Positions 34,161-47,200 of a stretch of DNA of 64,000 bases are shown here, piece after piece. Under the pieces are notes generated by a model that ran no database searches, was not told where the DNA came from, and saw only the letters and a list, made by a program, of their open reading frames with translations. This stretch comes from Rhea pennata (Eukaryota; Chordata; Aves; Rheiformes; Rheidae), in assembly GCF_028389875.1 (NCBI RefSeq), contig NC_084702.1, positions 41,849,053-41,913,052 on the forward strand, read 5' to 3'. The position numbers and the translations under genes were made by a program. Within the stretch, counting starts at the first letter, position 1. Each line of letters opens with the position of its first letter.

Positions 34161-35800
34161 TTTGTTACAAGTATCCTATGAAGCCAGGACGTGCTCGCTC
34201 GAGGACATGCTTAACAATAATTCTCAGTTACCTAGTGGCTAAATATATCCTTTGAAGGTGGAAGCAGACACCAAGCTGCCACTTTAAGTATCAGGAGGCT
34301 TGACAAAGGTGCTGATGAATCTTGGTGTAGCAGGCTAAGACATTGCTGTCCCAAAGGTCTGCCTCATTGCTCTGTCACAGATTACTGCGTGTGTTGCATA
34401 GTCTGCAGAAGTGAATTAGCTGCTCTGGCACAAAGCCCTATCTTAGCTTAAATGGCCTCTTACAGAGAATTTGAGCTAAGCCACGTACCTGCAAGCATGC
34501 AGTGGTTCAGGTGTTCCAGTCTATCAATTTAGCCACAGGACACAAGGAGAGAACTTGGCCCTAGAGGGATTAAGGCTAAAAAACCTACCTATACAGTGAG
34601 GAACTTGAGAAACTCGGCCTTTTTGGCTTTTTAAAACACAGAGAACAGAGATTTGGTAAGAGGATCTTCAGTTTAACAGGCTGAAAGAACAGAACGTAGA
34701 AGCTGTATGTTTTTCTGCTTGGTTTCCTAAAGATGTGAGACTTAAATGATTTTGTTTCCTGTCGGTGATACTTTTTAAGCCAATAGTCAGTTTCCGCCAA
34801 ATTTGTCAAAAAGATATAGAAATGTTAAATTCCTAAACGTTTTGTGAAAAGTCATCATCTGAGTAGCGCATAAAAACTCTTACTAGTGTTGCCATGCTAC
34901 TTGTCACCCCACCAAATAGAGCACTGAAAGGGAATGGTGGTGATGTCTTCCATCATTGCACAATCTCCACAATTTTCTTTTAAAGCCATAAAGCCAGCTT
35001 GTAAGTGGCACTGAGATGCTTATGTCTGTAAGTAGGTCTGGATACAAGTTGTGTGTCTCCCAAAGTGAGTCCTGTCTGCTACCCAGACAGAGATTTTTCC
35101 TCTGTGGATATCGTTGAGCTCTTCCTGAGCAAGCCCAAAGGACCTCTTTTTACCTACAAAGTCTGTTAGACCTGAGAGTATTTCTGATGAGCTACCATGG
35201 AAGAGGCCTATTTAGACCTTTATAGCATTGACTTCAGTTTTAGAAAGTTCTGCACAGTGATAATGCTCTCTCTGTCAACTCTTACTCCATATTATCAAAG
35301 TATAATTCAACAACTGACAACTGAGCTCCTCAAATGAAGAGTTATTTTCCTGTCTAAAGAGATAAAGTCGTGTCAAATTACATTAGATTTTTATAAATTT
35401 GCTACTGCATGCAAAGGAGAGTAGAGGTATATCATCTGGCCCAATTCAGCCTTTGTACTCACTCTCCAAGGAAAGTGCAGTTCTTGTTCTTCAGTCCTGT
35501 AGTCATTGATTCCTGGGACACTAATAAGCAGTCGCAATTTGAAATCTGTAATAAATGCCTTGTTTTGTTCCACTTGTTCTGGGTGTGTCCTTAGTTTTCC
35601 TGAGTGAATTCCAACACTAACCTGTAAGGATATAATTCCCTGTTGTGTTTTCTTCAGCAGAAAAACCAGTTCCTGCCCTTCCTGGCCCATGACCACTTGT
35701 TCCTGCTCCCAAGCCTTAGTCTACTGCCCCATCACTTGTGCCAGTGTGAGTATTTTTGGGAACAAGTGTCTGCAAAACGGGTCACTGAGACTACCAGGAC

Positions 35801-35828
35801 AAAAAAAAAAAAAAAAAAAAAAAAAAAA
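35801..35828. repeat. Poly(A) run of 28
   Basis: The longest homopolymer in the window. A retroposed gene body upstream was looked for and not recognised, and no clear target-site duplication is visible. Confidence 0.95.
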
Positions 35829-36034
35829 CCCTCCAAGTGATTTAGAGTTTTGGGCACAATTAAAGTGTGCAACGGAATAAAATAACATAAAATAACAAAA
35901 TGTTGTAAAGTAATATAAAATAAAAATGGCTAAGTATAACAATAGCAGAGCCAAGAAAAGTTAGTTTAATGTGCGTGCTTTAGTCTAGGTCTTCAGTGTC
36001 CGGTTTGGGATGTGTGTTGCAGAGAGAGCTGCAG

Positions 36035-36226
36035 ATCCAGCTATTCTTTGCTTCCTTTTCCTCATATGGAAAAAGGGGCTAATATGTACAGAGATACTAC
36101 GGTGATGATGTTATAGGAAACCCCAACACGGACTGATAAAGAGCATATGTATCTCATGGGAGCATTGTGAGTAAAAGCTGAAATATCTTTAAAGTGCTTT
36201 GTGAGCTGTGAGTCATCAGTACAGTA
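36035..36226 (+). mobile_element. MIR-like SINE, sense, diverged
   Basis: The words ttcctcatatggaaaaaggg, ctcatgggagcattgtgag and ctttaaagtgctttgtgag follow the order of the second half of MIR (…tttcctcatctgtaaaatggg…, …cctcatagggttgttgtgag…, …taaagcgctt…). An insertion of about 60 bases separates the first and second words. Typical of an old amniote SINE. Confidence 0.65.
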
Positions 36227-39200
36227 TTGCTCCTGGCCTGTTGTCTTGAGTGATTTGGAGCACTTTCAAGGCCAGGAATTTTTACATGCCTTCACTGAAC
36301 AGAGCTCCCACAGAAGTTGCAGGGTGTGATTCCTTACCTTTTGGCTGCTTCCTTTCTTTACATGTTTTTCCTGGCAACCACCAGAGGTCAGTGTAATGCC
36401 AGTAACGCCAAGGAATGTGGAAAGGGCAGTATCGCCAAGTTGCTGCTGATTGCTAGGATCATAGGAATTGCTTGCTAGCCGTGATCTGTCTAGCAGCATA
36501 TCCTGTTTTTTGTCAGTACCACATGAATCAGGGGAAGGGTATGAAGCTGGCAATAGCCAGTGTGAAGTCACTTGTGAATCGTGGGACTGTGCTAGAGACT
36601 TGCTGAACTCCAGAAGTGTGAAGCTTAATGTTCCTCCCAGAGGGTGCTACCATTAACTAGCAGCATTCCTGATATCTTGCTAAGTTCTTTTCTCTGTGGC
36701 TTCTTGTGCCAATACAGGTCACAGTTTATTTGCAGGTTGGATGGAGAAATGTTTTGTTTGATTTCCATTTCTCACCTTTTATTTCAACTGAATATTCTTG
36801 TATTATGTGTCAGGGCAGACAAGTTCCCAGGCTCTGTGCCTTCATTTTTTATACATTCTTACCAGTTTTCCGTAGAAGGAGGGCATTCCTGTCTTGCAGC
36901 CTCTCTTTTTCATTATTTTTACTGTGTTTTCCTGAACTTACCTGGAAATAATCCTGCTTTTTTTGAGGTGGAATGCCCAGTAACAGCATGTAAAATTCCA
37001 TGTCCATACCACTGATTTCTACACTACAGAGGCACTGAAGTGTTTTTGTTGTTGTTCCTTCTCCCATTTCTTATAGACTTTTAACATATTGCTTCCTTTT
37101 CTTAACAGTAACTGCTTGTTGAATAGAGGTCTGCACTGGGACAGCTACAGTGACATATCAGTCTCCTTCAGAAGATACTATTAATTAAGGACATTTTAGG
37201 GTTCTTGCCCATAAAGTTTTCCCTGCAATGCACATTACTTTGTTTGTTGTTACTGAATTTCAGTTATTCACCTAACCTGTGTAGGCTCCTTGAAGTTCCT
37301 CTCAGCTTCTACTGGTAGCTTGAGTAACTGTGTTGAATTGCAAAACCTAGCAAAGTACTAATGCTTTAAGAATACTGTTAAATATGTGATACATTTTGTT
37401 GTCATCAATTTCCATAGCATACTGTGTATCACAAGCCTTCAGCTGGTGGAGCGCATTTGCAGCCTGTTTCTTCAAAGTGAAAGGGTTTTCCTTTCTGTTT
37501 TATGATTTCTTTTACTATGGACAAGACAGTGGACTAAGTTACCTTGGAGAGAAAAAATTTTGAGCAAGAGTCTTTTCCTTCTCAGATGTGGATCTAGTGG
37601 TTGACTCTCTCTTTTTTGGTACTCTGGAACAGAAAATTTGGCAGAAATGAGTACAGAAAGACCTAATCCAGGCTCAGGCAAATTAGTAAATAAATCAGAT
37701 TTTCAAAAACTCTGAGCATCCTGCATCTAGGACTCACTTACTAACACGTAATTAGTGATTAGATGCCAATGCCAAATCGTGGACTCCCTTCTTAACTTAC
37801 TTTTAGCATGCTTCCACAGGTGGGTATAAATAATGCTTATTAAAAAAGGCTCAAGAAGTCAGTATGGGATTTACTTGGTGCACAGATCTCTAGAGCAGTA
37901 TATATCTAGCTAGTTTTGGTAACCAGAAAACTTTGAACTAGTGCAGAAGAACAGTGTGTTAGTCAGTGGCTTGGAATGTCAGCAGTCCTGCTCAGCAGCC
38001 AGGGTGAACTGCTCTGTGGCGTCAGCAGATGAACTTACCCCAGGTTTGCTGGGGAGAATGTCACCTTTTTGATGGTAAAAGATTGTTAATATCCATGTAG
38101 GAGGACTGGTTTGTGTAAGAGCAATACATTGTGTTTGTAGGATGCCACTTGCCCACTCTGTATATGGTATATACACTATACATGTTTTGAAGAAATTAGG
38201 CCTAGCTCCTGATACGTATGAGCACACTACAAATAGCTTTTATTTTCAAAACATTAGATAATATAAGCATACACCCACATACCCTTGCCAGCATTGTTAT
38301 GGCTTTGAACTGTTTGTTTGTTTTTGAGCAAGCTCTGTTAAGAGTGGCACTGAGTAAACATGGTACTCGTTTCTCTAAGTTATCTGAGGTACTGAGTTTT
38401 AGGACTCTCAGTGAGGATCTGTTTTAGCACTTGCAGTGAGCAGTGATAGTAGCTTCTGAGAGTGGTTTGTGAAAGTAGTTGTCTTCTGAGAGATCAGTCT
38501 CATCTTGGCCCTTCCCTTCAATTCATGCTGGCCAAGAATGGAGTGATCAGTTCATTTGGCACTGGGCAAATTTGAAGTCTGGCTTTTAGGTTTTGCTTGA
38601 CTCTTCTTTTCTGTTTTCTTGGAGTAGCTTCTTCTTGCCCTGTGGAAATGGGCAGGCAATAGCCCTTTTCTTATCCTGACCAGAAAATGCAGTAATACAT
38701 ATAATACAGTTATCCTTCTGCTAATATGGTAAATCTGATGCTTCCTAGAAGTCCAATAAATCTGTATCCACTCCTGAGGGATCCTTAGAAAGGAGGCAGC
38801 TAGGTGCAGGCTGCAGCTGCCATAACAATATGTGTATCTTGTGACATGCTCCCATAGAGCCCTCATGAAAGAGGGCAGCTGGAAGGAAACTGCAGGCTGA
38901 ATGAATTGCTTTGGCATGCTGCAGACAACCCACAGGACTGGGCACTAGTTTAATCCGTGCTTTTTTCTTCCTTTTCTCTTCCTTCCCTTCTTCCTCCCCA
39001 CACCCCTGCAATATTCTTTGATGACCATTGATCTTTTGGGTGTGTTGGTCTATTTTAATACACTCTTTCTGAGTAGGATTTAAAGCCCCAGGAATTTTTT
39101 TCTTTTTAAATAATAGCATGTGTGATTCAGAGAATGAAATACCCAATTGTGAGATCTTGCAACAGTTGAGAAATAATGTTATCCACTGGTGGTAAAATGC

Positions 39201-39289
39201 AGCATTAACATTATTTTATACTAACTCTGCTCATTAAGCCTCACCATTGTAGTTTCACTGGAAAAATGTGTTGGCCTGACATAGTCTAA

Positions 39290-39480
39290 GAGATAATCAG
39301 AGCTTTTCTTTCATTCTGTGATTGCACATCCTGTTTAATTAGGAAATTACAGACTAGAAGATCCTTTCAGGCAGCAATAAGAAAAATGTCAGTATTAATC
39401 TACAATATTTGTCCCATTCACTAAGAGCAATTATGAGCTATGAATTATAAATGATAAATTACACAGTGTCGTATTCATCT
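39290..39480. promoter_or_regulatory. Putative conserved noncoding element
   Basis: AT-rich, non-repetitive block with words such as cctgtttaattaggaaatta, agcaattatgagctatgaat and ataaattacacag, resembling the texture of deeply conserved enhancers. No coding frame. Confidence 0.25.
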
Positions 39481-42400
39481 GTACTGCAACGCAAATAGGT
39501 TTACAGTTCTTGCCCTGTCTATCTGTGGATCTCCATAGCTTTATTCTGAAGGAAAATGGAATACAAGTTTTTATTTGTCCTCAGACACTGTTGGCTTTAA
39601 CTTAGGCTAGAATAGCCACTGGTGATAGGTATCCACTCTGTGGAAGATATTTGTGTTCAAGGACCACTGAGGACATACTCAGTTGCAATGTGGGCATGCA
39701 CACTGCCTGCCAGGCTGAGCTTGCTGAGAGAGTAGATGCTTCAGAAATTCATGCCTCCTTGCACAGATGTCTTCTCATAAGGCTGAATAAAGCACCAAAT
39801 TTTTATCTTCAGCCTTTCTGCTGACCAATAGAGGTAGTACTTGTCAAAATACTGTTTTTTGTGGATCCCATTTTGAAATACCTAACTCTACCTTTGCAGT
39901 GTAGAGAGAGGCTTCAGAATTGAGGACTACTTGGTTTTGGTGTTGTTCAGCACTGTGGAGCCTATGTTGCTTTGTGGATCTGAGTCCTGGTCAGCCAAGC
40001 CCTAGTTCTTCATTGGGTTGCCTTAAGACCCCTGCATATGACTCAATATGGGCATGGAGTCTGTGGAAGTCTTTTGGAGCACCCCGATATCGATATTGAA
40101 ACAGTTTTCAAACATAGATGTCACTATTTCACCACGTTCACTTAGCTAAGTCGTGTTGGCATTGCTTACAAATGTGTGCTGTTGTTGCACTCAGGATTCT
40201 CAGCAGAGGACCCTGCTGTTACCTGGTCAAGTTCAAATTCCTCATATAAATGCCTCAAGATTTCCAAACTTGAGATGTAGTTCTTCAGTGCTGTTGTATT
40301 AACCATCTGAACTGGTTAAAAACTAGAATATATGCATCCACTCTGAATGTCTGCTACTAAACTGGCAACCAGACACTAATGGCATTTTGAGATACTATTT
40401 CATCCGTAATTATATTTACACCAAAATTTAAAACTTAGCTGTGTCCCAGAAAGTCACTGTGCAGGAATGGTCTTTGTTTCTCAGTAGTTTTGCTCACTGT
40501 GTGTGCACAGAGTCCTAATTCCTGCCTTAGGATTCAAGGAGAATGGGAGAAGCAAGCATTAATGACCTTTTCTTCCTGTCAGTTTTGAACCAGCTCAGGT
40601 AAAAGGAATATGTTAGATCCTTTTTCTGTACATCCTCCATATAGTTGCTCACCAAATGCCAACTTGTGCCAGTCTGTTGAAAACAATGGGTTTCACTGTT
40701 CCTGCACCAGGGCAAAACCTGACTTGCTGGATGTTCATTACCAGTGATCATATGCAAGCAGGAATTAACTCAGCTTGCCTTTCAAATCCTATGCTGAATT
40801 TGGGTCTACCATTACTTCGCTGAAATGTGGACATACAGATATGAAGGTTACAGGAGGATTCCCCTGAAGTGCCCAAAACACTTGCCTGAGAGATACAACT
40901 TTAAAAAATCTGTTTTATATTATTTGTTTAATATAGAGTTATAGGAGAGAGACTAGAATATATCAGTTACATTTAATGCACTTCAGAGAGCAGTACAGGA
41001 CGTGGATACCAGTTGTGCTTTTTTGTAATATGTTTGGATACCACATGTTGTCTTAGTGTACTTCTCGGGTTCCCACTGATATACAGTCTGTCACCCTGGC
41101 AGTTGTGAACTCAGGGTCTTCTTTTCTCCTACCACTGAAGTTTGGCACAAGTGTCACTAGGTGTTGTGTGAAAGAAGCATATGGTATTGCTGTGACTAAG
41201 AAGGGTTTCCTTGCGGAAGCATGAGTGCTGGAAGTATTACGTAAGCTTTTTTTCTTTTTTTAATTGTTGTTTCTGTTTTATTGAAACCAAGACGTCAGCT
41301 TGCAAGCAGGCGCTGTGCCACTCCAGCAGATGGGCAGGAACGTAAGTAGCCCAGAGATTAGTTCTGCACGGGTCTCAAATGTGTGGTGATCTGAATCCCA
41401 GAAAGAGCTGTCACTGTAGCTCTTCCTAGGGAACATCCTTGGCATATGGCTAGAAGGGAGGCAGTACAGTATCACTCAATTATTAAAAAAAAATAAGTCA
41501 TCAAGGGTAGTGTATTGTAAAGTTGCTGGGTTTTTGGCTCTGATGAATAGGAGGGAGAGCGCCTGGAGTTACCAAAAAGTCTTTGCTTTAAACTGTGCAC
41601 TTCAAGGAAAGACTACCATTAAAAGCTATAGAAGGGTAGTGTACAATGCCTGGATTTTAGCTGAGTAGTTTAAAGAATTGTGTGTTTATTTCTTCAGCAC
41701 TGCTTTTTCCCTTTTGTTTAATATTTAAACCTGGTAATACCTCTAAAGCCCAAATAGGCTAGAGCTCCATACGCTCTGTGTTAATGTATGGTAAATGATG
41801 ATAGTCCCATACCCTGTGGAGTGTTTACAACCTAGAAGCAGATAATAGATAACCAGTGCTTGGGCAATCAAGCAGCAGGAGCACAGACACAGAGGGGAAA
41901 ACACAAAGACTGGATATTACAAATGTATATAATAAAATATTTCCTTTAAACATGGTGAGTGTTAAAGATTTGCATTTCAAATCATTTTGTTAAAACTTTT
42001 CCCTTACCAGTTCTTTAAGCCACACAGCTGTCCCACTCACTAGAAGCAGAGTATAAAAAGCCCTACAAGTCTATATCCATGTTTGAGTGATAGATCTGAT
42101 CACTTCTCCAATCTGGACTTGATTTTGTCCAAAAAGGAGTTTTCAGAAGGAATAATGCATTACAAATCCATTTTTATTATAAGTATTAACTTTTTTTTAG
42201 TCTGTTTTTCTAAGGAAAATAAAAGTTTGTGATCAGGCTTTCTGGCTGCCAGGCCTTCCCGTAGTTATTAAACCTTTCTGGATATTTTCCACTGATTCCA
42301 AAAGGGAGAAGAAAGTCTTAGAATGAATTATTCTCCTACAGATCCAATGAAAACCAGTGGCTTTGTAGTTGCAAAAACCCCCTCTGAGGAAAAAAGACAG

Positions 42401-44214
42401 AACAACTCAGTTTTTAGATATTCTGTTTGGCAGCCTATTAGGCAGCCAAAGGTCACACATACAGTTGCAGATTAGCAGCTGTGTGTGCTATTTCTTGCCT
42501 TGGGAGAGTGTCATTGCAGTGGATGGGTGCAGGGAACTAGACTCATGTTAGTTCTTCTGCCCACAGAACACCCTTTAATGCTTAAACTTTTAGATGATGA
42601 TGAAATCAATACTTTCAAAAGAGAAATTGATTCCATGTAAAATGTAAAGTAAGATCTTTCTTCACGACTGCTGCAATACTGGTTTGGCAAGATCTACTTG
42701 GGGAACCACAGGGAAAGTGAAGTCAATTAGTAATATGCAATCAGTATAAACAAGAACTTTTGTGTTGCGGGGGGTTGTAGGAGACTAGGTGCAGGTCTTG
42801 ACTTTGTTCCCATGCGTGTAGGTGGGTGGATGACCTTCACTTACACAGACAGCTGCAAGGTAATGTTAAAGTGAGCATTTCAGATGTTGTCATTAATATA
42901 GCATTAGCAGTGTGCAGCTCAGCACAAGGCAGCTGCCCAAGTATTTTTGTGTGGGGACAGGCTGTGCAGAACCCCACACTGATGGAATTACAGTTACCTG
43001 TACAGAGCCTGCTTGGATCATTGGCTTTGGGAATTTTGGTCAAACCAGTGACTGTAGGGTAGACCTAGCATTGCCTCAGTGCAGACATCCCTGAAGGCAG
43101 GTTCACTTGTGCGTGAAATGGGGGCATCTGAAAGAGAGAGCATGTGCTGAAGCCCCAGTAACTGATCAACATTGATGCTGAAGCCTAGCCCAAACTTTAG
43201 CACTGACTAATAATACTCCTCCTGGACATTTCTCCAAATCCTAATTTGCTCGTAGATTCATACTTCTTTATTTTTAGAGCTAATGTCCTTTATTTGTCAT
43301 TTGTTGTAGATAAACAAAGAAATATGCAGGGTTCAAAATGAAATCACTTGTTAAATCTACGTAGGCTGGTTTCTAGGGTATATCTGCCCATTATCTCTCC
43401 ATTTTCAGTAACGCTTAGTTGCCTCAAATGAGAATGGAGCTCTGTTGTCCTAGCTGTGAATCCTTAAAAATATCATTTCCAGCATCAAGAACTTGCTATC
43501 TGAAGGCATAATGCGTAGTGGAGATCTAGTGAAATCAGCAGCAGTAGATTACCTGCATGCTTGCATGTAACAGTGCTGTTTATTGTATGGTTAAGTTTAA
43601 ATGTGCATGAATATAAGATTTGGGCTTAAGAAAGTAAGTGAAATTGAGAGATACAATAAAATCTGAATGTTAAAGGTAATCTGAAAATATTTGCCCACAT
43701 ACATTTACATTCTTTACATTGTAACAAAACAAATATTTAAAAATTGAAAATAAAAGCAGAAAAACAGAGTCATTTAAGGTATGAGATGCATTTAAATATA
43801 AGACGGCTTAGTCACTGAACAAAGAATAAAATACCTTATTGATGTACTGATTTTTTAATTTTGCATAAAGGCTATAGTGAAATAAAGGCACATAGCTTCT
43901 TTAGAAGTAATACAGAGGTCAAAATGATGTATGTGACTGCATAATGCATCACACAGATGGGTCACCAGACTGCTTCCTAGAAAAATGCAGCTGAGAAGGT
44001 TGGACCAAAACATCATTTTATTAGTGCTTGAGAATCTTTCCTCTGTCTTTTTATAAGACACTATGCATGTCATATATCAGAGGTAGTTTTGAAGTTATAA
44101 CTTAGAGGAGTTTAGAGTGATAGCCCTAATATGGGCCTAGGTTAAAAAACTGTGTCAGAGAAAACACTACTTCTGGGCGAGGGATCCTACTCGTTTCCTG
44201 CTTTACGTCATTTT

Positions 44215-44290
44215 GCATCTGGAGTAACTCCATTGAACTCAGCTGCAAAGCTGCAGATTTACACAAATGTAAGTGAGCTCTGAAACTAGG
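44215..44290. repeat. Probable ancient amniote interspersed repeat
   Basis: The words ctggagtaactccattgaac and gatttacacaaatgtaagtg resemble a repeated sentence found many times in turtle and crocodile DNA (ggagtaactccattgaagtc … atttacaccagtgtaagtga). I cannot name the family with confidence. Confidence 0.45.
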
Positions 44291-47200
44291 CATCTGTCTA
44301 TTACCATTATCTGATCTTAAAAGATAAACAGTTCTGTTAAAAAGCAGCTCAGGATTGCAGAAGGCCTAATTCATTCAACTCAAAAAGCAAACTAGCAACT
44401 TAAAAGAGTCGTGTGATTAAGATGACTCACTCTCAGCAGAGCAACATACTATATGAGAAAGGAAAATCATCTTGACTCCAATGCTGTGATACTAAACAGA
44501 AGCTCATATATACCATCAAAAAGGCAGAGAAGATTTAACTACATAGGTTCAAGTAAATTGAAAATCTGGCCATACTTTTGTTCTTGCCTTTGAAATCATC
44601 TGACAGAAGGTGCTTACAAAAGATTGCTGTGTTGCATCACAAACATTTTTTTTTTTTTGCATGACACAATCATGTTGTGTCTTTGCATGTACTTTTTTAA
44701 GCAAAGTTATTACATCATGGTGTGTTGTGATGCAGCTGCAGCCTGACACAGCTTTACAAAGCAAACTTGTTCTAAGAAGCAAGAAGAAGACTCTAGGAAG
44801 ACTGGAAGATGTGAAGATGATAGAGGTATTTCATTTTAAATAATGAGGACCTTCTTAGTCAGGTACATTAACAGGTCAGTGAATGTACTGAAGATCATAC
44901 GGAGAGCTAGATAAGAGCTAGATACTGTTTTGGGAAGGCAGGTAGGAGCATACAGGAATTTGAAAGAATTTCTTCTGTAAACGGTGGAATCTATTTGGTA
45001 ATTTCTATGAATCCACCCCTTTTTTGTTTGTTTGTTTTTCTTTCTGTGCCAAATACCAAAAGGCTTTGAATATATTTTCAAAGTATCCTGTAAAGTATTC
45101 TGTTTTTTTAAAGGTAAGACTCATTGTGTCTAGAGTTGAAGAAAATCTAATTAAATACATAGAGCCAGATCACCGTAGCTTTGCCACTCTCATGTTGAAG
45201 ATGGTGTATGTTTAGGTAGAATTTCCAAACAATCATGATAACAGGGCTTGTTGACTATCATTTGCAGTCTTAGCTGTTTCTGACAAGTTTAAATACTGTA
45301 TCTTCTTTTGAAGTTACGACAGTGCTCTCACTGGTTCCACTACTGCAAAACTACTCACTTTTCTAAATTTGGGCTTGATTCTGGAAGTCACTGAGCACCT
45401 TCAGAGTTGTTTCCTTCTTGTGTCAAAGAGGTGTAGTACTTCAGCCTGAGGAGACATGCTCTGCATAGAGTGCCTGCAGAGCAGAGCTCTGTGCAGCCCT
45501 AGAGTCACCTTGCCAAGATACTGACTGGTGGCTGCTGTGGGTATGGGAGCTGTGGAGCGGGGCGAGCAGCCTGAATAGAGGCTGTGGAAGCTCCCTCTGT
45601 TTCCTCACTGTGACCACGTAAGACTGGAAAGGGCTAGAGAAGGGAGCAAGCAGATTTTTTCCTCCTGGCAGAAGTAAGACTTTTTAATAGGTGTCATCTT
45701 GTAGAGAATGATAATTCAACAGAATTACACACGGCCCTTGATTTGTTCAGCAATCAGAGTGGCACTTCATGTGGATGCCATGAAAACATAAACTCTTTGT
45801 TTCTGTTGAATTTTGTTAATCCCCCTTTGGCAGGATATACACACACAGAAATTTATAGTGGGGTGAATATAGGTAAAATTTTTGGCACAAATATTCTGTG
45901 GATTAACTTCCCAGTCAAGGCATTCATTATGGTTTGTGCTGATAATGCTATTTGCTGCTTCATTGCTATGGTTTGGTATGGTTCAGTGAACTATTTGCAC
46001 AAAATGGAGCTGATTGAGTACTTAGGACTTTCTACTGCAGTCTAGTCATCTGTGTGCTTTGCTGTACAGATAATTTAATATACCAAAATCAAGCCTTTGT
46101 TTAAAAAGTCACCATATGTTTATCTCATTATGCTCTTGATAGAAAAGGTCATTGGTAAGAAGAAGATAAAGCTCCAAAAAATGGCTCATAGAAGTTTTTA
46201 TATGTTGAGAGTATTTTCTGTATTTTAAATATTTGCAAGCATATCCATGTTGTCTTATACATATGTGTAATGTCATAAAATATAAATTACCTATTACGCT
46301 GTGCAGAAGAGAATATCATTCTTTGTCTTGGATCTGTCATGTTTTGCATGATGCTGCAGTATGGAGGTATTTTGCAGATAAAACCTTAGTGGGGAGACTT
46401 ACCTGTGCTGCATTCCATCAGGCCCACCTGTAAGTTTATGTCAATGCAGAAGTGTTATTTATCCAGTAAATTAGCTAACCACCTACAGTTTATCTTGTGA
46501 CTTTAATCATGATAATGTCCAGTTCCTATAAAGTTTTTTCCAACTTTTCAAATTTCTAAATGACTTCACACAGTGAATGTTTGGGAATTGAGTAATATCT
46601 CTTTCAATAGTTTTTAATAATGTTTAGTAGTATTCATAATACTTTGTTTTGCAGAAATTGCTGAGAATGTAATTATATATGTGGTAGGAGAACAGCTAAT
46701 AATCTTGTCTTTGAAATACTAGGATTGGCTATTTGGAATCTCCCTGTTGTGCGTGCTTTCTTCGTATTGCTTTTTTCATGATGTGATCAATAGGCACTGT
46801 TCTAAATTAGGAAATTATCTGTGTCTTTCTTGTGACTTTGACCTTTGTTAGTAAATCAGTCAATCTAAACACCAACAGAGAAAGCCTGTGCATGGAGTAA
46901 TCAAGGAATGTAGTTATGTGATATAAATGTGACATGGTAAACCTACTTTTTTTCTTCAGAGGTTTTGACTCTAGTGTCTTAACATCATAGGCAGAAGGAC
47001 AAAAGATAACAGCAGAGGCTGGTTAAAAGTGCTTACAAACATATGTTCTTTCACAAGTGAATGAAAAGCTTTGGTCAAATGGATGCCTCTGGCAAACACT
47101 GAAACCACTTGAAATCAGCATTTCTCTGCAACAGATTGAAGTAGTGCTTGGTGACAATCTTTTGTGAGTAAATATTCATTAGCACTAGAAGACAGAGAAC

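Larger units (their letters stand above)
33166..44200. other. Unique noncoding sequence with old repeats
   Basis: No supported coding exon. Contents seen are a sense CR1 3' end (33.86-34.16 kb), a 28-base A-run (35801-35828), a MIR-like SINE (36.04-36.23 kb), and an AT-rich block at about 39.29-39.48 kb that looks like a regulatory element. The longest open frames (for example 133 codons, minus strand, 38745-39146) have no compatible splice sites or protein-like sequence. Confidence 0.6.

Noticed and set aside
35780..35828. Poly(A) run as the tail of a processed pseudogene
   Set aside because: No recognisable coding sequence, AATAAA signal or target-site duplication next to it.
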